A stretch of 64,000 nt of DNA from Massospora cicadina (taxonomy: Eukaryota; Entomophthoromycota; Entomophthoromycetes; Entomophthorales; Entomophthoraceae): assembly GCA_022478985.1 (NCBI GenBank), contig JAKSZP010006693.1:62001-126000 (forward strand), given 5' to 3'. Position 1 is the first letter of the stretch, and every line of letters begins with the position of its first letter. The notes under the pieces were generated by a model. The model did not search any database. It was given only the letters and a program-made list of their open reading frames with translations, and was not told the DNA's origin. The position numbers and the translations under genes are program-made. Below are positions 10,113 through 22,997 of the stretch, piece by piece.

Positions 10113-11640
10113 CCATCACTCCCAGGCCCACCGTCAAGGATACCGCCTGCACTGTCCAAACTTGGTGTTGAAGAAAAACCTGTTTTTCTGAATCAATTTT
10201 ATTATTTTTTGTGAAAAGTCAGGGAATCTCAACTCTCAGAACTTGAAGCATCTGTATCAACCAGGTACGAGCAAGAAGGGTAGGTAATTTCCAGTTGGGG
10301 GTAGCAAAAAAAAACGCTGAGATTCTCCAACCTTTAGGAAAAAGAGGAAAAGTGGTTAGACCCTTCACGGCCATGGCCAACAGCTGGCGCACACCATTTG
10401 CTCTTTGTGAAAGTCCCACATGGTAAAAATTTTGTGCACGTAAAATAAAAGGGTTGGTCAACTAATGTAATGAGAGTGACTATAATTCTCCCGTTCCCAG
10501 CGTGGAGGTGCATGGTGCACAGGGCCAACTCCAGGAAACTAGTCATAAGTAGTAAAGTTATCAAAGCCCCACAGAGGGTGCTTGAGCGGGAATAACTTAA
10601 GTCAAGGATGGTTATTATTATAGGAAAGAACCAAACTGGAACCACGCGGTGCTTAGAGTGTGAGTGAATAGGCGACCCAGGTTGGAGGGAACCGGGCGGC
10701 CCAATGGTGCATGGGCGGAGAGACTTACAGTGGTTAAAATTAAATTACTAACATTGCACAAGACCTCCTCAGAGAGGTCTGCGCACAAGTTTGTCCAAGT
10801 GAACATATATAAAAATGTGTACTTAGCAAAGGGTTTATTAATAGGGAAGTTTACCAACAGGAGAGATTGGACTTGAGGGAAAGGATTTAAGGGAATTTGG
10901 GAAAAAAATCTATTGAAGGAAGAAGGTCTAAGATGAGTTGCACCAATAAGCGCATGCTTCCATTGGCAATAAACTGTACTTGGTAGTTGACCGAACTAGG
11001 GTTACTAATTGTAGGGTAGGCTGACCCAAGCTGGAAATTTCGAAAACTGAATGGTTTCTTAGACTCCATTCACTAAGAAACTGAAGTGAACCATTTTTTT
11101 AATCACAAAGATGATTAGTTTTAATGCACCTGCTGGTATAAAGGGCCAAACTTCCCCTGCATCCCTAGGACCAACATGAGCATACCTCACCTTAACCCAG
11201 CGTTGATCTAAGGTATGCTTGAGGTCAGGGAGGCCTGCCAACTTTACCTTCTTGGCCTCCTGACATGCTGCTTTGTCCTTAACATTTGTCCCCATTATGA
11301 TGTTATCTTTAAGCCATGACATTTATGAGGAGACCTTGGCCTTTATCAGCAGTCATAGGTTGAGCCCCACGTGGCTCCAGGCATGATTCTTCCAGGTCAT
11401 GAGAGATTAAGGTATTGTTAGTGAATCTGAAGCATGAACCAATCAAATCCGCTGACACCAAATAGTGGCGTTTTTATATCTGATCCCAGCGGAGGAGGTC
11501 CTCCAGGTATATAAGTTCAGGTCTCTGGATGAATTTGGACTACCCTTCGAACCACAACTTGGTGTGATTATAGTGGTACCGTGCAAAAATTTAATGGGGT
11601 TATTGGAAGACAAAAAGATCAGTCAATAGCTTTATTTCAA
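10113..11640. other. Unassigned region between elements B and C
   Basis: No gene can be supported. Several 60-100-codon open stretches occur on both strands without recognisable motifs. There is a short hairpin near 10,765 (AGACCTC / GAGGTCT) and a TATA-like ATATATAAAAAT near 10,805, as in a promoter or an old LTR, but I find no partner repeat in the window. The right part may be decayed 5' sequence of element C. Confidence 0.4.
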
Positions 11641-11714
11641 AAAATATAAGGAGATCTTTGCTGTATATGATCACTATTTAGTGTTTATGCGGGGAGTGGT
11701 CTATTGAGTGGACA

Positions 11715-12330
11715 ATGGGAATCATCCACCCCATCAGATCTTGGCCAATTTGCCAGTCTAGGGCAGCAGAAGAGGTAGTAACCGAGGAGATTGATAAGCT
11801 ACTCAACAGGAATGCTCAAACCATTAAAGAGTTCGTGGGCTTCACCTGTTCTGATTGTCAAAAAGAAGGATGGCACCAACTGGGTAGTAATAGACTACTG
11901 GAAGCTCAACAGCATTACCAAAAAGGACTCATATCCCTTGCTGCAAATTGACAATGCCTTGGATCAGTTGGGCAAGCTTGTTACTTCTAAGCAATGGATA
12001 TAATATCCTGTTATTGGCAAATTGAGTTGCCCACGGCGGAACAGGAGAAATGCGCTATTATTACATCTAAGGGGCTTTTCTAACTGATCTGTATGCCTCA
12101 AGTGCTATGTAATGCCCTGGCTGCATTTCAGCGGGCCATGGACATCATTCTCGGCGACCTGAAGCTGTTGTGCATCCTCATGTAACTCAGCAATATTAAT
12201 GTCTTTTTGCATACATTCTCCAAGCATCTTAACCACCTGGAGGAGGTCTTCCACTGACTTGCGGAGGCCAACATCAAAATTAAACCCCATACATATCAAT
12301 TCTTTAAGGACCAACTGAAGTACCTTGGGT
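11715..12330 (+). pseudogene. Reverse transcriptase of gypsy element C
   Basis: At 11,791-12,003 the frame reads MLKPLKSSWASPVLIVKKKD and then WKLNSITKKDSYPLLQIDNA, the classical fingers of a gypsy RT. The upstream frame holds EEVVTEEIDKLL. Motif A and the FGL box are degraded (the CLKCYVMPWLHFSGPW region corresponds to GLCNAPATFQRAMD). The YxDD box at about 12,180 is not readable without frame changes. Confidence 0.8.
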
Positions 12331-12399
12331 TTGTTGTGGATGTGACTGAGATGAGGCCCAAGCCCCCATGGTAAAGGCTATTCAGAAAATGACTCCACC

Positions 12400-12970
12400 A
12401 AGAAGCAAATGTGATGTACAGGTATTTTTGGGGATGGTCAGTTACTACTGACGCTTCATCCCCAACTTCAGCTGTATTGGAGGTCCATTGTTTGAATTAT
12501 CAAAGAAGGATGCCCCATTTGAATGGATGGAACGCCACCAATGTTCCTTCTATTTTGTTTGAATGGCAATCAGTGTGCCAGTGCGGTGCTACCCTAATTT
12601 TAGTAAATAGTTCATTGTTCAGATGGATGAGTCCCTTTCCACCGTTGGGGCGGTCCTATCCCAAAAGGATGATGAAGGGGAGGACAACCAGTGGCATAGT
12701 GCAGTTCAAGAATCAATTGCCACAAATGTGATTACACTGTGACCAAGCGGGAGTGCTTAGCGGCAATTTATCTGTATAAGAAATTTAGGATGTATTTTAA
12801 GGGAGTGAATTTAAAGTCATAATGGATCATGTTTCGTTACATTGGTTGCAGAACCTCAAGGAGCCGGAAGGGCGCATAGCCGATGGGCCCTCAAACTGCA
12901 GGCTTTTGACTTTGAAATTTTTCACCAACCCAGAGCAAAACACCAGAACGCTGATTGCTTATTGAGATTA
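12400..12970 (+). pseudogene. RNase H region of gypsy element C
   Basis: Shifting frames show the thumb-connection near 12,420 and the RNase H C-terminal half at 12,780-12,960. The latter reads FKVIMDHVSLHWLQNLKEPE, where the TDH box has become MDH, followed by remnants of the HRPGKxNxxADxLSR end (NPEQNTRTLIAY). No frame is open across the domain. Confidence 0.7.
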
Positions 12971-13079
12971 CCACCTTTGCAGTTATGGCGGATCTGAGTA
13001 GCATAATGTTTGATAAGATGCTCAGCGGCAAGTCTGACGATGAACTGCCTCCAGTCATCAAAGTATTGGATGAAATAAG

Positions 13080-14215
13080 GGCCAATACGTTCCAGAAAAA
13101 TGGTGAATTGTATAAGCAAATAGGGGACAATACTGTGATTATCCCTAGGCCTTCCGCCAAGCCTTATATTATGAGCGCACACCAAGCCATTAGACATGGT
13201 GGAATATGTAAGACCCTAGAACTGCTGCAACCACGGTACTATTGGGAGATCATGAACTTTGACGTGCTTATTACTATTTCCTGATGCCACCAGTGCCAAG
13301 TGGAAAAGCTGTTCCGCCATAAGACCTCATATAGGTCAGTGAAACCACATTTTGTTTGTAATACGGTTTCTATGGATGTCATTGGCCCTCTACCACTGGG
13401 AGCTAACTGGTCCAAGTACATTCTGGTGGTTATCAACCACTTGGCCAGATGGGTTGAAGCATGGGCAATACAGGATTTGGGGGCGGTCACAGTGGCCAAG
13501 TTTGTCATGGAATGTATCATCCAACATGGCTGCCCTCAGTTCATTCTCACCAATGATGGAACCAACTTCACCTCACACATCCTGCTGAACTTAAACGATC
13601 TGATGAGCATCCGCGGGGTTCTGATGACCCCATACCACCCTTAGTCCAATGGGATGGTTGAATGCGTTAATGGGACCTTGGTGAACATACTTTGGGAATT
13701 GGTAACGGATCAACTTTCTGATTGAGTTCCCTCCTTTCCACCGCCGTTATTGCCTATAATATTAGCTACCATTCCACCACGGGGAAGAGCCCCTTTCAAC
13801 TACTATACAGACAACACCTGGCTCTTCCAGCATTTTCTTTATTCATGTATAGAAGACACCAGCGGAATGGAGCCCAACCATTATTTGACTAACCTTGTGG
13901 ACACTGATCAAATTGCAAACAGAAGCAAATTCCTTCAGCTTAGCCAAGAAGATTAAGAATCAGTCTGCCAATCAGGTACGGCGGAGGTCGTTAGCTTAGT
14001 TCAAGGAGGGGTACATGGTTCTGTTCCATGACCAACATAGGTTTGGTTGGAAGCACAAATTGGCCAGCATCTGGATTGGGCCTTTTGAAGTCATTGAGAA
14101 ATCAGTTGTCAATGCCTACAATATTAATGATCCCGCAAGTGGTTAGATCATTAACTGAGTGCACGCAAAGTTCCTCCAGCTGTATACGCAATAGGATCCT
14201 TATTGTCCAGTCAAG
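13080..14215 (+). pseudogene. Integrase of gypsy element C
   Basis: An almost continuous frame from 13,140 gives the His pair in SAHQAIRHGGICKTLELLQ, a Cys pair in CHQCQ after one in-frame stop, and the core [20 protein letters not shown] with the first catalytic Asp. Next come [11 protein letters not shown] and the second Asp region [15 protein letters not shown]. After a stop in PYHP-stop-SNGMVE, the catalytic Glu is kept as MVECVNGTL. The tail (13,750-14,200) is shifted. Few lesions separate it from an intact integrase, but this is not a working gene. Confidence 0.85.
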
Positions 14216-14227
14216 GGGGGGGGGTAA
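14211..14227 (+). other. Polypurine tract of gypsy element C
   Basis: TCAAGGGGGGGGGGTAA lies immediately before the LTR start TGTCGAG. The run of ten G is the second-strand primer site and sets the plus orientation. Confidence 0.8.
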
Positions 14228-14776
14228 TGTCGAGATTTTGATATGACTGGACAATAAGCCTGAAATAGCTACGGCAGATTGGGTAAATTCCGCCAACCAG
14301 GATATTAGTTACAATTTATTTGAGTGCATTGAGTTGAGGCGATTTTGGGTCAGATTAGGGTTATTATTGGATCACCTATAAATAGGGCGATAATTCAATA
14401 ATGGCATTTGATGAATAATTTGGATGATTGCCTTAGACCAAGGTGATAAAGAATTGAATACCATACTCTTCAAGAACCAATGAGATATGTCAGAACTTAT
14501 TACCAAGCCAAGAAAAAGTATCATCTAGAGTTGCTGAGATATAAGCGAGATATGATGATTGAAGAAGGGAGGTTGTTAGTAGTTGAGAGTGAGCAAAACA
14601 GCGAGGATCTGCTGTATATACATAAATATCAAATAAATTAAAGTGCCATTCAGAGCAAATAGCTCTATATTTTATTATATTTTTTAAGTGTGTCTGCAGA
14701 CTGATATTCTACATATTGTCTGTCAGATTGCTCAGTGGGTTAGACCCTATGCAAATTCTCCCAACGTATCTTAACA
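14228..14776 (+). repeat. 3' LTR of gypsy element C
   Basis: Begins TGTCGAGATTTTG just after the polypurine tract and ends near ..TTAACA. It aligns with 19,841-20,430 across the whole length, including CTATAAATA, GAGGTTG and the AGTGTGT..GACTGATAT end region. The exact right end is uncertain because a LINE fragment abuts it. Confidence 0.8.
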
Positions 14777-15500
14777 ATTCCACCAAATTTATATAAGTGG
14801 TACACTCACCATCCTCTTTTACAACCACAGATTTGCGCCCATGTGTGGAGATGCCTGAGAAAGGTGTATCAAATGGCGGAGAGGTCCAAAGCCTCTCAAA
14901 ATTTATGCATTGTGTACAGTCAATATGGATCTTTAGTTTATTTATTGGAAGATTGCCCACCATCACAGGCGATCTGGTGGGATGTTATGCGCCTCTTTTT
15001 CCAGGAGCTTGAGCAGACCTTCAGCCTGTCTAAAAACATCTTCACCTTTTCAATGACCTCCCCTATCTACCCATCACTCCATGACTTAATTGTAGCAATA
15101 GCACTATGGATGATACAAACTATTGTCCTTGATGCACTATCTGGAACTACCACAACCCTCTGTGAATCTGTGCGCCGCTTCCAATCCCACCTCACGGATC
15201 ACTTTCAAGCTTGGCTGTTTGGCCACCTGTCATCTTGCCAATGCCAGTTGGTGTCATCCTGGTTCCCCATCTGGTTCCTCTTGTTGGACCCTTTCCTTCA
15301 TTTGTGTGCAGTTTCAGCACAGTCCTCCCCTGTCACTCCCCTCTTTCTTTCACTGGCAGTCCCGCTGGCAACAGGAGGTAGCCTTGTCTCCTCTGGGGTG
15401 CCCCTCGTTTTCTTGGTGTTTTGTAGTTGGTGTTTATAGGAAGTGTCCATCCCATGATCAGCCTTTCCCAAATAAAATTGTCAAAAAAAATTTTAAGTGG
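14777..15500 (+). mobile_element. 5'-truncated LINE fragment (ORF2 3' end and tail)
   Basis: The plus strand encodes a 198-codon stretch from 14,843 that parallels the C-terminal end of LINE-1 and LINE-2 ORF2: MWRCLRKVYQMAERSKASQ, a zinc-finger-like region with part of the Cys residues lost, ALWMIQTIVLDALSGTT, and the SQLVSSWFP-like end. The 3' tail GAAGTGTCCATCCCATGATC followed by AATAAAATT and A-rich DNA matches the LINE tails. Homology reaches back to about 14,780, so the truncation point sits at the LTR of element C. Only a weak 7-bp repeat (AAGTGGT) flanks it. Confidence 0.82.
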
Positions 15501-16640
15501 TTTAATCGCCAGTAAAAGTTTGGGATTAGTGGTTGGGTATAATACAATACACAGTTTAAGATCTGCTCTGGGAGAACAGGATCACATTTGTGCGAATACC
15601 TTGGAGCTGAGCTGCCAAAGGAGAGGTTGGATAAGATTTTGTTGTGTCTAAAGATGGCCAACATCAGATAAAACATTTAAGAGAGTGTTAAAAGAGCTTC
15701 ACCATGGGAGCAAACATTTCAAGAAAAAAATGATGCTAAATTGAGTGGCATCAGTAGAGGATTTCCACATTGAGGATGAATATGTCCCTTCAGAAGATTG
15801 CCAGGTATCTAAACTGTGTGGAACAGAACCCCTAAGCAGTAAGTTGGACTCACAAGTTAAGTGAGTTAGGGCCAACGAGCTGGCTAGCAGAAAAATTAGT
15901 CTCTTCCAGTTTAGTTGGAACTATTGTGCAGTTGATTAAGTGAATTTGGCTCTTTAGATGTTTCAAGGATATTGTGTGTCTTCTAGAGTATGCTTTGGGG
16001 TGGATTCCAGTGTTCTAAGCTGTCTTTTTAAGCAGTCAAGTTGTTTTGGAAAAATTTAATTGAGTTTCCTAATACCAATGCAAGTTTGAGTAGTGGAACT
16101 GAATTCTCATAATCCTGTATGTTCAGCTTCCAGGTGTTTGATCCGCTGGTTGTAATCATCCTATATTTTTTGCAATGGTATTCATGGCAAGAGTGTTGTA
16201 TCTCATTTAATAGCTCTTGTTTAATGTCTTCTCAAAAACGTCTAGTGTCATAAAGCCAGGCTTAAACTTCAAGTAGGTTATTTTATGATTGTTGATACTT
16301 CAGTTTATGGTGTTGATAGAGGATCAGGATGCTCTTGTCTTAGAGTACTCTTTGAGGTGCTCAATCTTCTTATCTATAGTGGAGGCATAGTTAAGATACT
16401 TGGCCTCAAGTTTCTCAATGCAGGACAAGGCAGCGGTGAGATTCTCTTTGAGTAGCCTGATATATTCTTCCATTTCTAAGATAGTAGTGGTAAACATAGT
16501 GGTATATAAGGAACCCCTGTAGTGAGCACTGCTTGGAGAAATTCTGGTTAGTTGTGTTGCTCATTAAGTGCTAACCCAAAATCCTACAATATGACAGGCG
16601 CGGTATGTTTAGTACATTGTGGCTGCCTGAAAGAGGAAAA
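15500..16640. other. Decayed region with a gag-like coiled-coil remnant
   Basis: Mostly non-coding. On the minus strand 16,497-16,324 reads an open 57-codon stretch, helical and charged (LKENLTAALSCIEKLEAKYL). It resembles in style, though not clearly in sequence, the coiled-coil gag part of element B. The rest holds nothing that I can name. Confidence 0.4.
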
Positions 16641-19600
16641 AAGTTGTCCTTCTAAGATTACTAATTTATTCTTGTTGGAATAAGGAACAAGTTAAATAAA
16701 TAGAAGACTGGGCATAAACTATATCTCTACTTAAAAGTAATAAAATGCTTCTATACTTTTCGGTGTGAATTTTCTATTCAAAGAAATAAATAAAGAATAA
16801 ATCTAATGAGACACAAAACTTCTTTTCAAAGAATTTTTAATTTCTCATATAAGTTAGTGGTATAATATGTAAGGGGAGGCACATCAAAATTCTTCAAATA
16901 GTACATCAATTTAATAATAATCCATAACTCTGGATACAAAGATACGCTTGGATATGGGTAGCAGCTTATTGTGTTGATCCACTAATTGTGCAAAAAAATT
17001 CTAATCATGATAGTTGGAATAAAATTTTGAACTTGAATATGGAAGCGCATGTTTGAGGTTTAAATTGTAGTATTTAATTTATTAAATAGAGTAAACTTAA
17101 AACCAATCAGAGTTTTGAAAAAGGATAGCACTTCATTTCAACTCCTTCAGCTGTAACAAATTAATTGCAGGTAAATATTTTCATCTTATTAAGATTTAGT
17201 TCCAAAACAATTGGAAGCAAGGTAGTTGTTTTCATAAAGTAAAGTTGACATCAATCTTAGCCAATTGGACAGGGGTATCATTTGTACTTGTCATAATCCC
17301 CTTGAAGCCTATAAAATAGGCTAATTTAAGAGCAACCTCTTTACCTAGATTAGCACTAATATATATAGTATATAATATATGATATAATTAGTAATTTACA
17401 TGATTGCCGTAAGGTAGTTTGGGAAATGAGATCTAATGGTAGTGCTGATGTTCTATTATTTTCACTAGAAAGCAGATATTAAATTAATTACACTGATTTA
17501 ATAAAAATCCTGAATGATGCTTCATGGTTTAAAAGGGAATGTGCCTTTAAGTATGATTGTTCACTTTTTACAGTCTGCAGTTACAATTAAAACTCAAAGA
17601 TCATATGATATTTTTATCACTAAAACTTACAATTAAGATCAGCTTACATATAGCCCTTTAACCATTTTAAATCTTATAAGTTTAAAAATGTTTAGTATTG
17701 CATCATTCTACAGATTATATGTTATGATAATGAGCTATAAGCGCCTTTATGCAGTAGCTACCCTGATAAGTGATAATATCATGTGTTATAGTTAACTAAC
17801 TTATAATCAAAAGGTAATAAAAAGTAGAGATGGTGTTTTAAGTAGTGTATTAATATAAAATCTCAATTAAATTTCAAGTAAACCCAAATAGTATCATCTC
17901 TGAAATTTAAATTACACATTGGTCTAAGATATATTAATTACTAAAGATAATATATAAATTGAAGCTCAAATGGCATGTTAGAATGTTAAGCTTTATGTTC
18001 TAAACTTTTTGTAATAAAGAGCCCTTCATGATATGTGTCTCTTAATCCCATCATCGTGTAGATAAGTGGAGTGAGCATCAACAGTATGATTAAAAATTTT
18101 CTGACCTTCTTTGGTCAGTTAAAGCCTTAGGCTAGCAGACAAAAATGATAAAAAAGCAAAAATACAAAAATAAAATTCTATGAAGTTTTGTGTACAGATA
18201 TGTTCAGAGTACAATCTAACAATAGTAAACCAGTTTCCCAGTGAGTGTTACTTTTACTAGGATGGTGGCAAAAAACCATTGAAGCCAGACGCAGAACACA
18301 GGGATTCATAAATATGGTGCTTAATGCTGTACTATTTCTGAAGGAACAAATATATGTTTACCATTTATATATTAATTGAGGGTCACGCACCAAATGTCTA
18401 CTGAGTTAAACTTTATGCTTTTCTGGTCAAAGCTTTTTATGAGATATCATGGCGCTGCTGTCACATTGGATGGAAAATATTTGTAATAATCAAGTAACAC
18501 ATCCCAGTTTATTTTCCATTGCAACAATACTTAAGATATGAAGCAAATCTATCACTTAAAGTAATGCAAACATTAAAAAGGAGAAGAGTTTTTTTACAAG
18601 GATAAAATATGTAACAAGACACTACTATCAAGATCATATACTATGTGCTACTAATATATATATGTGTGTTTTGATATATTTGTACTATCAGTGCATCAAG
18701 TGACAGCAGAAAAAATTAAGGTAATTTATTGAAGTGCTTTATAGAGAAGTTATTGTAGCATCTCAGCGTCCTTTTCTAAAACATCACATGACACCTGATG
18801 AAATTTTCTGTACAAAAAACAATTGTTCTTCTGGCTAAATTACAATGCAATCTATATTACTATAAGAAACTAAGTGGTTTCCAATATGCAAAAGGCTTCA
18901 AAAACCAATATTAGTTTTCTTAACCTTATCATGATAGACAGTTCAGGCTGCCACTAACTCTTAGGAAAGTTTCCTGTTCATTGTTGGTAGATAAAATATA
19001 TCAGTATTGAATAAAGTTAACAGATAAGGACTGACCACTTTTAGAAGTTGTCATGTTTTGTACTAAAACAAAAAGAGCTTTGTTTTACACTTCAAGTATA
19101 TGACATCATATTTGCATGTATCAATCCATATATAAATTTGAATCTTATTTGATAGTCCTGCTCATCTAGTTTTGATTTTATTATTATTTAAAAGCTTTAT
19201 GATAAAATAATTTTTAAAACCAAACTAAATGACTTAAATTCACATGTATTTTAGAAGAAATATGGTAACAAGAAAGTATTTGACTCAAAGTTAACAAATT
19301 TACAAAGAAAATTTTTTATATAACACATAAATGAGGACATAAAACAATCAGAATATCAATAGTTTTCTATAAAGATAACTTTAATTTGATGACATATTGC
19401 ATTATTCCCCAATGAACATTAGAAGGGACAATAATGACGAATTTGTACCTGTTTTAACTCACATAAGTGACAAAAGGAATGCATAGAGATCATGAAGCAT
19501 TTTTTAAGTATAGAATAACCAAATAAAGGCCATAGTTTAATATGATAGTCTGAAATAATAATGTAAAATTTTGTTGCACAATTCATAAGAACTTTTTGGA

Positions 19601-19840
19601 GCATCTAAAAAAACTTCTAATATTATATGCACAGCCTTACAAATTAAATTATGGAATTTATAGAAGAGTGTAGTACCTCATGTTTTTAGTAAGTGAAATA
19701 AAGTATTAAATCCCAATAAGTTAAATATATAGATCATTTAAGAATTTTTACTTAGCAACATATGAGATATAAAGGTATGTTACTAATGGTGGATATTTTA
19801 ACAATATCACACACTACTTTCATATAACATTTTTACTCTG
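16640..19840. other. AT-rich intergenic DNA
   Basis: Very AT-rich, with short TA runs (near 17,360 and 18,650), frequent stops in all frames and no long ORF, tRNA-like fold or repeat pair that I can see. One 61-codon minus-strand stretch at 19,419-19,604 has no coding features. Confidence 0.6.
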
Positions 19841-20430
19841 TGTCAAAATTTTGATATGGCTGGATGATAAGCCCTGAAGAGTTATGGCAGATTGGCAAGA
19901 ATCCGCTAACTAGAATTATAATTACAAGTATTTGAGCGCCTTGAAATGAGGCAATATTGGGATATAACAGATTATTCACTGGATTGCCTATAAATAAGAT
20001 GATAAGGCGATGTCAACATTTAATGAATATTAATTTAAATCACCTTGAACTAAGTCAATAGAGAATTTAAGAATACCATCCCAAAACCAATAAGAATACG
20101 GCTGAACAGACCATCTAGTACTAAAAAAAATACGGCTGAACAGAATAGTCTAAGCTAAGGGAATGGTATTATCCAAAGTCACTGATATATAAGTGAGATG
20201 GGGCAATTGAAAGAGGAGGTTGCTAGTAGCTTTGAGAGAGTGGAGCAGCAAAGAATTGTTGTATTTATTAAATAAATAAAAGTGTCATCTGGGCAATTGC
20301 TCCATATTTATTATATCTTCAAGTGTGTTTGGAGGACCAATGATCCTCATATTGTCCATCCATTGTTCAGTGGGTTTGACCTGTGCAACCCTTACAGCAT
20401 AACCTAATGGTATCACCCAAAATTATAACA
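19841..20430 (+). repeat. Solo LTR of the element C family
   Basis: Starts TGTCAAAATTTTGATATG and aligns with 14,228-14,776 from end to end. No internal element sequence lies on either side, as expected after LTR-LTR recombination. It is interrupted at 20,111-20,128 by a tiny retroposed insertion with its own target duplication. The 5-bp flanks (CTCTG and CTTTT) do not match, and the right boundary is uncertain by about 12 bp. Confidence 0.8.
20095..20144 (+). mobile_element. 18-nt micro-retroposon with 16-bp target duplication
   Basis: The 16-bp sequence AATACGGCTGAACAGA occurs at 20,095-20,110 and again at 20,129-20,144. Between the copies is CCATCTAGTACTAAAAAA. Direct repeats of this length around an A-tailed insert are the mark of target-primed reverse transcription. 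The same 3' end occurs at 37.19 kb and 62.06 kb. The host sequence is the C-family LTR, whose other copy lacks the insert. Confidence 0.8.
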
Positions 20431-22872
20431 CTTTTATGAAAATAACGCTTATTTTAATCAGTAATAACTGGTCTTTGATATAATTTGGCTTTCTTGACCT
20501 ATGATTAGTATAGCATTACTTAGCCTAGGAAAAATTTTCATATATATACAATGCTTTACTGACAGATATAGATGCTTTATTCTTTCATTGTGATGATGAA
20601 AGTATCAAGGACTTAGGAGCCTATAAATGGCATATCATGAACTCTCATGGTAAAAACTCTATGTGCATAATATAAATGACTTCACTTTGTTGATTAAAAA
20701 TCTGAGTTAGATTTTCAAATAGAGCAATAGCTTATCAATTTAAAATCTATTACAATAAATTCTGCACCATTAAAGTACAAAACTCAATACTATCTATCAA
20801 CAGAAAATAGTAAATGATTAATTGTACTTTAGATTTTGTATAAGAAACAGATTGTAAGTAGGAATTATGAAAATTAATTGACATTGATAAATGTGCTGAA
20901 AAGATGTATGATCAAACCTTTATGAAGGAATAAAAAATATTCAATGGTTATAGGAATGAATATACAACTCATATGGCCATTTATAAGTCTTAAAAATTAA
21001 TTAACATGAAACAAGTAAATAAAAAATCTGAATACAGAAAAAATGTGTTTCAGAAGACTTGATACTATCATAAAAGGTTGAACAAAAAGGTATATAAGCA
21101 TACTTTATTGTAAATAGTGTCAAACATAGATTTGCATTTAACTAAGCTAATACAAGTTGTTCTAAATTTGATTTTTCTTGGCACACTAACTATCAGTGTT
21201 ATTAGTTTCCTCCCAAAAAGTGCAACTAATCCAAGAATATAAAAGAAGCCATACGTTATCTCTATTAAATTTAGTTTTATTGCCATATGTCAGGACCACA
21301 GGTGTGATACTCATATCCCTCAATATTTTGAGGCCAGGGGACCCAAAGTTTCAGGGTGTTGAATTGCTTAATTTCTGCTTCTCTTGGTCAAAAAGTCTTT
21401 TTTCCAGATACTACGTCTAGATAGGCAATTCCTAATATAAACCAATCTATTTTAACTTAAAATTTTGAAAAGGGGAAAAGCGTAAAGTTTATTAGTTTGA
21501 TACCAGATATATAAGTGTAATCAGGGAGGAGTTTTTGCGGAAATCTAAGCAGCATAAGCCTAGATATAATAAATTGATTGAATTGGGAATTTGGTAAAAG
21601 CCCAATTATCTTGGTTGAACTTTTTGTGCTTGTCGCATGGCTCAGGGTTGAACTATAAGGTTGGGTAGCTCCAAGGGAGCATAATTTGATTGTGTTGGTC
21701 AATGTTGAGTCTCAAGTTTGATAATGGTTGACTTTCATTGGGGATTATTCCCAACAGAAGTTTGGGCGTTTTGATCAAATCAGGATTGATCTCAAACTTT
21801 GATAATTGCCAACTTTTGTCTGTGATTGTCCCAACAGAAATTGGGGCTTTTTGGTCAGTTTAAGATCAATTCCCAACATCCAACACATCCAAATTGGCTG
21901 TTTGGGTAGGATTCTCAACACCATATATGGCCATGGTGCTGTAAAAGGGATATACATTAGGCTCAACTAATCAAAGCCAGGCTTGTATATAGTTCATTCT
22001 ACAAATACTAGAATATTTCTCTATCATGGTGCTGAAACATAGTTTAAAGCATCTATGGTTATTTTTTAGCAAATAATCTTAATGGATTTGTAGAGCATGT
22101 TAACAGACCTCAATAATACATAAATAAATTGATGGAAAAAAGCTCTTCATAAGCTCCTATCTAATTCTGTGTATATAAGCTACTATTTTTATTCAGTAAA
22201 AAAAATAATTCAAAACTTAAAAACGTAGGCACCCTGATTTATCCCCTTAAAATACTCCCGCAAACTAGCTTTTATACTTGGAACTGACCTATCATTGATT
22301 AACTTGATTTTATCCACGCCCATGTTATATAAATGTTCTATTAACTAAACAAAAAAATGATAAACAATGCAGGCCATAAGGTATTTAATGTATTTTTTTC
22401 TTTTATATATAGCTAATTATGAACTTTTATACAATAAAAGCAAGACTGAGTGCAATACTAATACTGCAAACATAAGGTTTTTACAATTTATAATAATTTT
22501 ATTGCCACTTCATATAGCCTAGACCCTGAAGTAACTAGTGTATGGTCAATTATCAACTAAGAAATGCTAAAACCTTGCCCCTATAAGCATATATAAGCTA
22601 CTGAAAAAGGTAAAGGTAGTTAATACTTAAGTTTATTTAATATGACAATATGAAAAACAATAAAACAATGATATATAATAAAAGTAAAATATGTAACTAA
22701 TTTAGTTTAGCCATCTTGATTCTGCTAGTGGCTTTAGTCATACTTACCTTTTCAACTTTACTGTAAAAACTCTTATACTCTTATATTAGTATCATAGTAG
22801 TGTTGGCAGTAACGCTAAAAACAGTTTAATTTACCTGATTTGCATACTCTGCTATAAATTTGGCTTTTAGGG
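20431..22872. other. AT-rich intergenic DNA
   Basis: No gene supported. The only structured parts are a GC-richer patch around 21,285-21,400 and the short tandem repeat at 21,708-21,868. Open stretches of 60-80 codons near 21,070-21,700 show no motif. Confidence 0.55.
21708..21868 (+). repeat. Two-copy imperfect tandem repeat, about 80 bp
   Basis: The units start with TCTCAAGTTTGATAATGG and TCTCAAACTTTGATAATTG and share the block CCCAACAGAA[GA]TT[TG]GGGC further on, followed by a TTTTGATC/TTTTGGTC segment. They are diverged and no third copy is seen. Confidence 0.6.
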
Positions 22873-22997
22873 CCATCAGCTCACTTTTTTAAATTTAAAT
22901 TTATTACAAGTAAGGCTGACCATGGGACGGACACTTCCAAATTTGACCCAATAGAGACAAAACTTAGTAACAGGGAAGGCACCCCAGAGAATCGATG

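Larger units (their letters stand above)
11640..14776 (+). mobile_element. Ty3/gypsy element C, 5'-truncated, with 3' LTR
   Basis: On the plus strand the order is RT (11,715), RNase H (12,400), integrase (13,140), polypurine tract (14,211) and 3' LTR (14,228-14,776). No gag, protease or 5' LTR is recognisable to the left. The pol region is full of stops and frameshifts. A related solo LTR lies at 19,841-20,430. The LTR is followed directly by a LINE fragment. Confidence 0.85.

Noticed and set aside
10219..11322. Series of 60-103-codon minus-strand ORFs considered as the missing gag of element A
   Set aside because: No zinc knuckle, no capsid-like block and no continuity with the spacer of element A. 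Composition and lengths fit chance ORFs in GC-richer DNA.
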